Under the pieces are notes generated by a model, which saw only the letters and a program-made list of their open reading frames with translations, did not search any database and was not told where the DNA came from. From Arachis hypogaea (Eukaryota > Streptophyta > Magnoliopsida > Fabales > Fabaceae), in NCBI RefSeq assembly GCF_003086295.3, contig NC_092053.1, forward strand, positions 89,996,745 to 90,060,744: a stretch of 64,000 nucleotides of DNA, in the 5' to 3' direction. Made by a program: the position numbers and the translations under genes. Of the stretch, positions 10,917 to 20,870 are shown one piece after another. The first letter of the stretch is position 1. Each line of letters starts with the position of its first letter.

Positions 10917-12353
10917 ATGTCTGACCCTCAACGCAAAGGAAAAGGCAAAGTAACCACTGGCAAAAGGAAAAGAGGCGAATCCTCTATGTCCATCCTCGAC
11001 ATTTTGCATGACGACTCCTGGCGGGAAAAACACTTTACCCCACAGAAGAAGGCTGACCAGCTCCTCACTGCCACAGATCCAGTTAAATTTGCAAACAGAT
11101 ACTGTGAGCTAAAGTATCCAGTGTTTGCCACTTCTAGGAACCTGTACCTAGAAAGAACTCTAAAAATTCTAGAAGAACTACAGCAGTACACCTCCGAACA
11201 GATAAAACAGAGAGGCTGGTTCTTCTTGGAAAGAAGCTTGACAGAGGTCAATGCTTCCTGGATCAGAGAATTTTACTGTAACTATTTTAAGACTTCCCTG
11301 GATGCAGTGCACCTCAGACGGAAATAGATTTTGGTCACTGAGGAAGCTATTGAGGACATCCTCCACCTTCAGCCTAAGTCTGATCAGCCTGACGGTTACC
11401 AAAAGGCTGAAGAGGATATGAGATTTATGAGATTTGACTGGGATGCTGTCAAGTAGAGAATAGCCCTTGATTCTATTGTCCCATGGGTCATGGGGAAGAA
11501 CACAGTGATGTCTAAGGGAATCAAGATGATATATCTGAATGATGAGGCTCAGCTCTGGCACCAGATTCTGAGCAACTATGTGATGCCGAGCACTCATGAG
11601 ACAGAGCTGCCCGCTCCTATGATCACCCTCATCTGGTGTGTGATGGAGGGTAAGGACCTGTATCTTCCACGTTTCATCAGGCATTACATGGCCAGGGTCC
11701 ATGTCAGAGGCACCCTTCCTTTACCTTATCTGATTACCCAGCTAGGCCGTCGAGCTGACGTGCCTTGGGAGCTGGCCGATGTGAAGCCGACTGCTGCAGA
11801 TTGCAAGAAGATCATTCCTCACAGCAGGAAGTTTCAGGCTTTAGGCTACAGACCCCCATTCCTCACCGCTTCTGATGAGGCAGCCACACCTTCAGCTACC
11901 CCTTCTGCATCCACTGCTGCACCAGCCTCATCCACTACTCATCCACCTGCTCCTGAGCCCATCTATCATCTGGTGCACCGCCTCTTCGCCCGCCTGGATC
12001 GTATGGAGCGTCGCAACAAGCGGCGCTATGAGCACCTTAATTTGATGATCCGATCCGGCAGCGACATCCCCTCCAAGCCTGACACCCCTTCTGATACATC
12101 TGAGGCAGAGGCAAGCGATCATGAGGAGGAGACACATGCCCAGGCTGAGCAGGCAGGACCAGAGCAGGCTGCGCCACATCATGAGGAGCCACACCAGATC
12201 CAGGCCGCAGAACCGGAGATTCCTCTAAAGTCAGCGCCTCCACTGCAGCAGACAGATCCTCCTACACTTATCCAGCCTGCAGATATTCAGCCTACCACAG
12301 AGACACCAGCAGCACATCCTTCCGGTGATGACACTTCTTCACACCCAGCTTGA
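10917..12353 (+). pseudogene. El-3 ORF3: basic coiled-coil protein in the env position (putative plant transposon protein type)
   Basis: One frame of 479 codons from ATG 10917 (MSDPQRKGKGK) to TGA 12351, broken only by TAG at 11325 and 11454. The N-terminus is Lys/Arg-rich (RKGKGKVTTGKRKRGES) and nuclear-signal-like. The central region has FANRYCE, WIREFYCNYF, VTEEAI and MRFDWDAV, shared with El-8 ORF3. A helical segment (LFARLDRMERRNKRRYEHL) and an acidic/Pro-rich tail follow. There is no signal peptide, membrane helix or furin-like site, so despite its position it is not an envelope-type protein. It resembles the 'putative plant transposon protein' domain of Athila-type elements; the function is unknown. 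Confidence 0.75.
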
Positions 12354-12356
12354 GTG

Positions 12357-12394
12357 AGCATCGAGGACGATGCTATATTTTAAGTGTGGGGAGG
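12357..12394 (+). other. Internal hairpin plus polypurine-like tract after El-3 ORF3
   Basis: AGCATCG-AGGA-CGATGCT (12357-12374) is a perfect 7-bp stem with an AGGA loop, starting three bases after the ORF3 stop. AAGTGTGGGGAGG follows at 12382-12394, the same tract that lies beside the 3' LTR at 14081-14093. The stem bases differ from the 3' copy (AGCATG/CATGCT) but pair in both. Confidence 0.75.
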
Positions 12395-14057
12395 TCGCCA
12401 TCTCTGGCTTATTTTTTTGGTGAACCACTACAGACTCTTCTATCTTATTTTGTTTATTTTTCTTTATTTTTATTTTTCAGTACTTACACATTGTTCTTTT
12501 GCTATATTTTTACTTTATTTCTGCATTTTGCACTTTAGTTTATATCTTAGACATTTAGTTTAGTTTGTAATTCCAAACTTATTAGTTATAGAATACGTGA
12601 ATTAATTAGTATAGTTTACCCTTTTAGCATATAATAGTTTGGTTTAATTGAAAATAAAAAGGAGTAAACTAGAAACTTTAGTAAATTAAAACAATCCACA
12701 CACCTTGTATAGATAGCATTACATGTTAGTTAGTTAACAACATTTCTTCAAGGAGGAACACTAAGATTTTAAGGGCCACCCTAAAATTTACATTGAGTTG
12801 AATGGAAACTCTTGATTTCCACTTGCATGACATGTATAACTGATATATGATTTTTGAGCTGGAGAACACACAGCCTGTGAGTTTTGAGCTTAATTATATG
12901 GTTACATTCAAACCATAAATTTCATTCCTGTGTGTTTTGCCCTTCTTTTTCATTCTGGTGTTCTTTACTTTGTTTTAATCTATATGTCTAATATAGAATA
13001 TAGATACATACCAAGAGATGATTGAGGCCATCGTTTGAATTTTTCCTCACCTATCCCAATTTAACCTACCTTTTACATCACCCTTGTTAGCCCCCTTGAG
13101 CTTTTTAATCCCCTCTTGTTCTATAACCACATTACTATCCTTAAGCAGAAAAACAAAATAAAAATCCCAAGTTGAATCCTTGGTTAGCTTAAGATAGATA
13201 TTGTGTACAATTTAAGTGTGGGAAATTTTATAGGAACATGGGATGATAGAAACAAAGTAGGGATTTAAAATGAATAAGTTATTTCAGAAATTTGGGAAGC
13301 ATTCTCATGTGAAATCAAAATAATTAAATTACCATGTGTATAAAAAAAATATTTTCAGTATTTAAATAAGGGGATACAAAAATTCCCCAAATGCAAAATA
13401 AAAAGAATCAATGAACATGGGACAAAATTTCAAAATTAAATTTAATGCATGAGCTTGCAATACAAAGTGAGAAAATTTGGGTCAATAAATAAAGGAACTT
13501 TAAATTATATGAAGTATGTATGTTAGGTGAAATCTTAGACTAATCAAGGATTCACTTTGTTAGCTCACTTAGCCTTATACATATACCCTTACCTTTACCT
13601 TAGCCCCATTACAACCTTGAAAAAGACCTCATGATTTTTGTATGTCTGTATTCCATAGTTGTTGATTGGTTAGATGAAGAACAAAATTTTAGAAAGCAAG
13701 GATAGAAAGAAGAATAGAGTGATTAACCCAATAAACACTGAGTGACTAGAGAGTAAATACAAAATCCAGTGAGAGTTCAATAGCTCATCACCATATATCT
13801 CTGCTTAATTGTTAATTGTCTTGTAAGTTTGTGAAATACTTTTACCCATCTCAATTGTAAAAGTGCTTTAACATTATCTAGGGTTTGGCTATGCATATAT
13901 GATTCCTTGAGGATATGAATTAATTTAACTACATGTAAGCTTTATATACAAGTGAATAATAACTAGAATTGCATGACTCATTTAGGTAGCTAGCATTTAG
14001 AATAAAATGCATTGCATGAGATTCCACCATTCTAACTTTACCCTTTCTCTTGGATTT
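12395..14057 (+). other. El-3 3' UTR with a nested stem-loop
   Basis: About 1.7 kb with no supported gene. At 12865-12936 an outer stem AACACACAG/CTGTGTGTT encloses an inner stem TATGGTT/AACCATA (12897-12903 with 12911-12917). The same nested structure is in El-4 (21864-21939) and El-8 (40514-40437). A weaker tract, TTTAAGTGTGGGAAA, occurs near 13210. The right part matches the El-2 and El-4 3' UTRs. Confidence 0.65.
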
Positions 14058-14094
14058 AGCATGAGGACATGCTATTGTTTAAGTGTGGGGAGGT
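14058..14094 (+). other. El-3 hairpin plus polypurine tract at the 3' LTR
   Basis: AGCATG-AGGA-CATGCT at 14058-14073, then AAGTGTGGGGAGG at 14081-14093, one base before the LTR. This is the expected plus-strand primer. Confidence 0.8.
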
Positions 14095-15563
14095 TGATAA
14101 ACCCATATTTTATGATATATTTTGTGCTCAATTTAAGTGATTTATTCAATCCTTCACCCACTTATTCATATAAATTGTATGGTTTTACTTTCCCTTCCTT
14201 ATTATGTGATATATGTGAAAAACATGTTTCCTATGCTTTAAAAATATTTATTTTTAATTACCCTTTATTACCATTCGATGCCGTGAATTGTGTGTTAAGT
14301 ATTTTCAGATCTCCTAAGGCAGGAATGGCTTAGAGGACAGAAAGAAAACATACAAAAATGGAAGGAAAGTACAAAAATGGAGTTTTGAAGAAAAAGGCAG
14401 CGACGTGAATGCATGGACGACGCAGCCGCGTGCCTAGCGCGAAAAGGCATCGACGCGAATGCATGACTGACGCGGACGCGCGCATTGAGCAGAACGCAAA
14501 TGACGCGTACGCATGACCGAAGCGAACGCGTGACAAGGAAAACTCCCAGATGACGCGAACGCGTGACCTACGCGAACGCGTGACAGACGCCACGCAGCAG
14601 AATCTGCAGAAAATGCCTCCAGCGATTTCTGAAACCCTTTTGGCCCAGATCCAAGTCCAGAAAACATAGATTAGAGGCTATAAAGTGGGGAAATTGCATC
14701 CATTCAAAAAGATGTCTTCCATTATTCACTTTTTATAATTTAGATGTAGTTTTTAGAGAGAGAGGTTCTCTCCTCTCTCTTAGGTTTTAGGATTAGGATT
14801 CCTCTTAAAGGATTTAGGATTTCAACTTCCTCTCAGGTTCAATATTCCTTTTACTTTATATTTCTCTTTTACTTTCAGATACTTTAATGCTTTTATTTGT
14901 TAATTACTTATGTTGCCAAATTGGCTTATGAACCATTCATGTTAGGATCTTCTTTATTTAATATAAATTGAGGTATTTCAGATTTATGATTCTTATTTAG
15001 CTTTTTATATTCTTGGCTTTAATTGATTAATTAGAGACTCTTGAGTTATCAAACTCATCGTAATTGATAATTGTTATTTTTGCTAATTGAATTGAATTCC
15101 GATAGCTCTAGTCCTTTCTTAGGAGTAGGCTAGGACTTGAGGATCAAACTAATTAGTCCACTTGACTTTCCTTTGCTTTAGTAAAAGTTAACTAAGTGGG
15201 ATTAAAACTCAATTCTCATCACCATCGATAAGGATAACTAGGATATGACTTTCAAATTTTCATACCTTGCCAAGAGTTTTATCGGTTATTAACTTATTAA
15301 TCCCTGCAATTTATTTCCCTTGTTCAAACCTTTTAAAACCCAAAAACACTGTTTTTCATAACTAATAATAAGAACACCTCCCTGCAGTTCCTTGAGAAGA
15401 CGACCCGAGGTTTGAATACTTCGGTTTATAAATTTTATTGGGTTTGTTACTTGTGACAACCAAAAACGTTTGTACGAAAGGATTTTCTGTTGGTTTAGAA
15501 GCTGTACTTACAACGCGATTATATTTTTGTTAATTTCTTTACCGATAGAAAATCTGACCGTCA
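14095..15563 (+). repeat. El-3 3' LTR
   Basis: 1469 bp, TGATAAACCC to GACCGTCA, followed by the target duplication GCGTA. It carries a longer palindrome array (about 14398-14598) than the 5' LTR, a TATA box at 14679 and the GA/CT hairpin. Confidence 0.92.
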
Positions 15564-15568
15564 GCGTA

Positions 15569-16688
15569 CATGGCGCGTACGCATGGATGAGAAAAATGGC
15601 CAAGCGACGCGCACGCGTACATGGCGCGTACGCGCCGTTACTCGCACGTGACCCACTTAAAGGCAAAATGCTGGGGACGATTTCTGAGCTGCCCAGGCCC
15701 AAATCTAGCTTATTTCTGAGTGTATTTCATGCAGAATTGAAGCCCAAGCAAAGGGAGGGGGAGCAATTGTTTGTAGTATAGCATCATGTAGGTTAGTTTC
15801 TAGAGAGAGAAGCTCCCTCTTCTCTCTAGAATTAGGGTTCTTAGGCTTAATTCCATCTTAGATCTAGGTTTTGATTATTGTTCTCATCTTGTTTCTTCTA
15901 CAATTTCATGCTTCTACACTTTACTTCTCTTAGTTTTCTTGTTAATTTCCCTTTTATGCTCTCTTTTATGTTCATGGATGCTCATGTTGGATTTAGATCT
16001 CTTTTAATGAAATTTAATGTTTGATGTCTTATAATTGTTGATTTGAGTTGTTGATTTACTTTCTTGCAATTGGTAGTTGGTAGATTTATTATTCTTGCAT
16101 TTTTACTATGCTTCCCTTTTATGCCTTCCAAGTGTTTGACAAAATGCTTGGTTGGGCTTTAGAGTAGATTTTGAGCATTCTTGACTTGGGAAGAGTAATT
16201 GGGCAATCTTGAGTCATTAATAACCAATTTAGATTGGTTATCTAGAGTTGTTAGTTAATATTATTTTCAATGACTCTAATCTCTTGCTAATTCAATTAGT
16301 GAGTTGATTAGGATTTTTGATTTGAGATTAACTAGTCTTGTTTGACTTTCTCTAATGGAAGATAACTTACACCTTCTTCCAACATTGGGGATGACGAAAT
16401 AAGATAAATTCTTGTTAAGTATTGTTATGATTAATGACTAGGATAGAAAGCCTATGATCTCAAACATTGCCATGAATGTCTCTCTTTATTGATTGCTTTC
16501 TTTAATTTCTTGATTTACTCTTCTTGTCATTTAAATTCTCGCCCATTTAATTTCTTGCCCTTTAACAATCAAACCCCTTTATCCCCTTCATAGCCAATAA
16601 TTGACCACTTCATTGCAATTTCTTGTGAGATGACCCGAGTTTAAATACTTTGGTTAATTCTTATTGGGGTTTATACTTGTGACAAAAC
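15569..16688 (+). repeat. El-2 LTR, right segment
   Basis: Resumes the palindrome cluster (GCGTACGC words to about 15650). It contains a near-perfect hairpin TCTAGAGAGAGAAG facing CTTCTCTCTAGA (15799-15830), T-rich U5-like DNA and the block GAGATGACCCGAG (about 16626-16638). It stops at 16688 where El-4 begins. Confidence 0.78.
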
Positions 16689-18135
16689 TGATAAATCACT
16701 ATTTTATGGTTTATCTTGTGCTCAATTGAGTGGTTTTTATCAACTCTTTACCCACTTATTCATACTATTTGCATGAGTTTACATTTTCCTTCCTGATTTT
16801 GTGCTATGATTGAAAACATGTTTCCTGGGCCTTTAAATTGCTAATATTAATCCTCTCTTATCACCATTAGATGCCTTGATATGTGTGTTAAGTGATTTCA
16901 GAGTTTATAGGGCAGGAATAGCTTAGAGGATGGAAAGGAAGCATGCAAAAATGGAAGGAATACAAGAAGTTGAAGGAACTGCAAAGCTGCCAGCCTGACC
17001 TCTTCGCACTCAAACGGCTATAACTTTAGCTACAGAGGTCCAAATGATGCGGTTCTAGTTGCGTTGGAAAGCTAACGTCCGGGGCTTCGATTTGATATAT
17101 AATTTGCCATAGTTTCCCTGACGATAAGTGACGCGAACGCGTGGTATACGCGAACGCGTCGCAGTGGCAAAAAAAACCAGCGTGTTTGAATTCGAAACCA
17201 GCGAATTCTGGGTTGTTTCTGACCCAGTTCTCGGTCCAGAAAACACATATTAGAGGCTATAAAGTGGGAGAATGCATCCATTCACAATCACCAGCTCACA
17301 ATTCATAATTTTTAATTTTAGATGTAGTTTTTAGAGAGAGAGGTTCTCTCCTCTCTCTTAGGATTTAGGATTAGGATTCCTTTTAATTTTATTGCTTCAA
17401 TACCAGGTCCAATATTTTCCTTTAATTAATGTTTCTCTTATATTTTTAATTATTCCAATTCTCTTACTCGTTAATGTTCCAATTTAGCTTATGAACCTTC
17501 CCATGTTAAGATTTGAATGTTCTATTTAATATATTTTGAGGTATTTCAGTTTATGATTGTTTTATTCTATTTATGAATGCTTTTAATTTAATTTGGATAT
17601 TTTCTTCTTTTTGGCTTTGGTTCAGTAATTGGTAACACTTAAGTTGTCAAACTCAGCAGTGGTTGAAATTGGCAGATTCCTAATTGATCTAGATTGCTCT
17701 AAAGCTAGTCTTCCCACAGGGATTGACTAGGACTTGAGGATCAAGCTAATTAGTCCACTTGACTTAACTAAGTGGGATTAAAATCCAATTCTCATTACAC
17801 ATGATAAGGATAACTAGGATAGAAATTCCAAATTCTTATACCTTGCCAAGAGATTTTATTATTATTAATTTATTTTTCTTGTCATTTAAATTACTTGCTC
17901 CTTATCTTTAAAAAACCCCCAATTTACAAAATTCATAACCAATAATAAGAACATACCTCCCTGCAATTCCTTGAGAAGACGACCCGAGGTTTAAATACTC
18001 GGTTATCAATTTCAAAGGGGTTTGTTACTTGTGACAACCAAAACGTTTGTATGAAAGGTTGATTGCTTGGTTTAGAAACTATACTTGCAACGAGAACTTA
18101 TTGTAAATTCTAAACCATCAATCTTCAGTTCGTCA
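16689..18135 (+). repeat. El-4 5' LTR
   Basis: 1447 bp, TGATAAATCAC to CAGTTCGTCA. Palindromes ACGCGAACGCGT at about 17130-17162, TATAAAG at 17258, GA/CT hairpin at 17333-17358, and the U5 block AAGACGACCCGAGG near 17977. Confidence 0.9.
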
Positions 18136-18138
18136 AAA

Positions 18139-18156
18139 TGGCGCCGTTGCCGGAGA
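18139..18156 (+). other. El-4 primer-binding site
   Basis: TGGCGCCGTTGCCGGAGA, three bases after the LTR; one mismatch to the tRNA-Asp(GUC) 3' end. The following 470 bases to ORF1 are AT-rich leader with nothing else recognisable. Confidence 0.87.
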
Positions 18157-18628
18157 ATTGCAAACGTGTGCCTTATTATTGGTTATTGTAAATATTTGCT
18201 TTTTACTTGTTTATTTGTTTTTATTTTTGTTTTTATTTTTGCTTTTTCATAAATTAAGAGGTTATTGGTTTTTATTTAGTTATTCAAAAATTTTTTTCTC
18301 AAAAATTTGTTCTTTGTGTTCATCTTGACCTTCAAGTTGTTCTTAGTTGTTTTCTTCGTTTTGATATAAAAATTTTAAGTTTTGTGTCATTTTATTATTT
18401 TTTCTTTCCTCATTAAATTCAAAAATATCTTTTCTCTTTATTTTAATTGAATTTTTGAAATTTGCATAAAAAAAATTCAGATTTTTATTTTAAAATTTTT
18501 ATCTTATCTTATCTTATTTCAAAAATCAAATTTCAAAATTCAAATTTAAAAAATTTAAAATTCAAAATTTAAATAACCTTTTAATTTAAATTTATTTTTA
18601 TTTTCGTTTTTAATTTTTATTTACTATT

Positions 18629-20139
18629 ATGAGTTCTCACCCCTCTCGCTTTGAGTTTGGTTCCAATGTTGTTGCAAGGAATGGAAATTATAACAGGAAC
18701 ATGCATCAAGGTCAAAACAATCAGAGATGGAAGGAGCCACGAGGATCTAATCAACCCTTTCGGCAACATCACCTTCCAAGATACCATGGACAACGACCAT
18801 CCTACAATGCATGCCAAGACAATAGATATGGTGGACCCCCTTGTAGTTACCAGCAAGCTCCATCATATGCCAATGAATCATCTCCTCAACACAACTTTGA
18901 ACCAACATACTCACAAGCCCCTTACCACCAAACACCACCATATAACCCTAATCCTTATCCGCCACACCAACCACCATATGAACCACACCCAGAACCACCA
19001 CCTCAATATTCACCATCTCCATATCCATCAATCCAAGAGCACTATGATCCTACTTATGATAGCTGAGCACAACAAGAATCAAAGGATCGTCTCAAGAAAA
19101 CAGTGGAAAGATTTCATGCAACCCTTCACCAATTGAATCAAGCGATAAATCAATTAGCTTCCTGATGTTCGAACACTTAAGGAACCCCATGGCTTCATGT
19201 GGACAATCTAATGAAGAACGTAGCATGAAGGAGACATTAGAAACTCCGGTGGACAGCAAGGAGCATGAATTTGTACTGGAACAAGTGGAGGAAGTCGAAA
19301 TTATTGAAGAAGAAGAAGTGGTTGAAGACTTGGGAGATGCTGAACCTCCATGGGAAAGTCAAGACATAGAACCTCCTTCCAAGACGGTTGCATTTGATGT
19401 TGAGGAGGGTGTACAACCTCCAAGGCATATCATAGTTGAAGACTTAGAAGAGGTTGGTCAAGAAATGGAGATTAAAGAAGAAGAAGCACAGCCTCCCATG
19501 CCCTTGGAAAACAGTGAAGAGGAGATTGAATTGGAAGAAAGCTACCAAGAGGAAGAGGTTGAAATTGAAGAAACTTGCAAAGAGGTGGAAGTTGTTAGAG
19601 AAGAGCACAAGGGAGTGGAGCTTGCAAATTCGTTAACAATACCTCCACCTAAGTTTCCATCATCCTTCACAACATTCAAGTGGGTAAAATTCATATCCCT
19701 TAGCTTTCTAATTCCACTTGAATATGGGCTACTGGAGACGGATGGTCAACTTAGATCTCTTTGTGGCATTAAGCGTAAGAGGGAGATGGTTAGTGGTAGG
19801 AGTCGTCATGCAAGATTCAATATGGTGGAAAGCTCAAAGTTTAAATGCAAAGGTTGGTGTAAAGCTCAGCTGAATGGGTCTAGGAAGTTGTTTGGCCGCC
19901 TTAGTGAGAATTCATATTGCCTGCCACCCGGATGGAACAATATTGCTCAACAAGAAGACGGGTGCAAAAGCAAAGTTTGGGACCCCGGAATTCATTCTAG
20001 CAATCAACACTCTTGGGGCCTTGTCACTTGCTTTAACTTGTTTGAAGGCTTTCTGCGCCTAGTTTGGGATCCCGGAGGCCATTGGAAGTCCAAGCATTGG
20101 TGGTAGTTTCAGGATGAGTTCAAGCACAAGCCGCCATGA
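18629..20139 (+). pseudogene. El-4 ORF1: unrecognised protein in place of gag-pol
   Basis: Starts MSSHPSRFEFGSN at 18629. The first part (to TGA 19064) is rich in Pro, Tyr, Gln and His (QAPSY, YNPNPYPPHQPPY). A short Leu/Gln helix-like segment (ERFHATLHQLNQAINQLA) follows, then a frame change near 19150-19190. From 19165 the frame is open for 313 codons: a long Glu/Val acidic stretch, then PLEYGLLETDGQLRSLCG, KRKREM, QLNGSRKLFGRL, LPPGW, CKSKVWDPG and WDPGGHWKSKHWW. A TAG precedes the final FKHKPP, which the El-3 copy reads through. I recognise no domain. The protein is shared only by the two elements here that lack gag-pol. Confidence 0.62.
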
Positions 20140-20188
20140 CAAGGAGCTCACCAAATGTCCAACTTAAGGACTTTAACTAAAAGTGCTA

Positions 20189-20206
20189 GGTGGGAGACAA
20201 TCCACC
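20189..20206 (+). other. Post-ORF1 hairpin of El-4
   Basis: GGTGGG-AGACAA-TCCACC, a 6-bp stem with one G-U wobble, 50 bases after the last ORF1 stop, as in El-3. Confidence 0.68.
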
Positions 20207-20339
20207 ATGGTATGATCGTTCCTGTTTCAGTTTTATTTTGTTTTGTCTATTTTTATATTATATTATTTTCATTGAACCTGAATACTATTCATAGCATTTG
20301 CATCAGCACTGCATACTGCATTAATAAAAAGAAAAAAAA

Positions 20340-20870
20340 ATGCACGCGACGCGGCAGCGTCGCTGACGCGTCCGCGTCACAAGTGCATTAGGAGAAAAGA
20401 AAAGTGAACAGAGAGTCACGCGAGAGCGTGGCTGGAGGCGTGTCTTTGGCACAAATTGATCCACGCGGCCGCGTCATTTGAAAAATAGCGTCCCTACGCG
20501 TCCGCGTCACCCACGCGAACGCGTGGCCCTGTAAAATCGACGTAAACGGGTGTAAGGCAGTAAGTTGGGCTGGAATGGGGCTGGAACCATGCTAGAAGCA
20601 CACACCCTACCACGGGAATGCGTGCCCCACACATCCGCATCATTTTCAAAATATGGTCATCCACGCGATCGCGTCAACCACGCGACCGCGTCACCCAAAA
20701 ATTTGGCAAAAAGGGTTTCAAACAGAGAGTTGCGCGAACGCGAGGCTGCACTCGCGCCAATCGCACAAATCACTCCACGCGAACGCATGACCCACGCGTC
20801 CGCGTCACCTGACCTTATCGCGCACCACGCGACCGCATCACGCACGCGTCCGCGTCGCCTCCGCCGCACA
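20340..20870 (+). repeat. CpG palindrome array of El-4, upstream of ORF3
   Basis: The densest array on the plus strand: around twenty ACGCGNNCGCGT-type words in about 530 bp, such as TGACGCGTCCGCGTCAC and CACGCGATCGCGTC, with unrelated spacers. The LTR of the same element has only two such words. Confidence 0.75.

Larger units (their letters stand above)
5796..15563 (+). mobile_element. El-3: complete non-autonomous LTR element (9768 bp) with target duplication
   Basis: Two LTRs (5796-7168 and 14095-15563) flank a primer-binding site, ORF1, an untranslated cassette, ORF3, a 3' UTR and a polypurine tract. GCGTA is present on both sides (5791-5795 and 15564-15568). No capsid, protease, reverse transcriptase, RNase H or integrase was found between the LTRs. 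By eye the LTRs differ at about 2% of positions over their first 265 bases, so the insertion is fairly young. Movement would need proteins in trans, plausibly from an El-8-like relative with similar LTRs. Confidence 0.92.
4879..16688 (+). mobile_element. El-2: 3' end of an Athila-type element, host of two later insertions
   Basis: Only the 3' UTR (4879-5428) and the following LTR survive. The LTR is cut by El-3 at 5795 and by El-4 at 16688. The 3' UTR contains blocks also seen upstream of the El-3, El-4 and El-8 3' LTRs, for example CCCCATTACAACCT and CCTCATGAT. The last 100 or so bases of the LTR, compared with El-3, are missing beyond the El-4 insertion. No El-2 coding region is in the window. 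Confidence 0.8.

Noticed and set aside
13195..13225. Third polypurine-like tract (TTTAAGTGTGGGAAA) in the El-3 3' UTR
   Set aside because: No hairpin precedes it, and the El-4 counterpart (about 22200) is further decayed; treated as chance similarity or an old relic.
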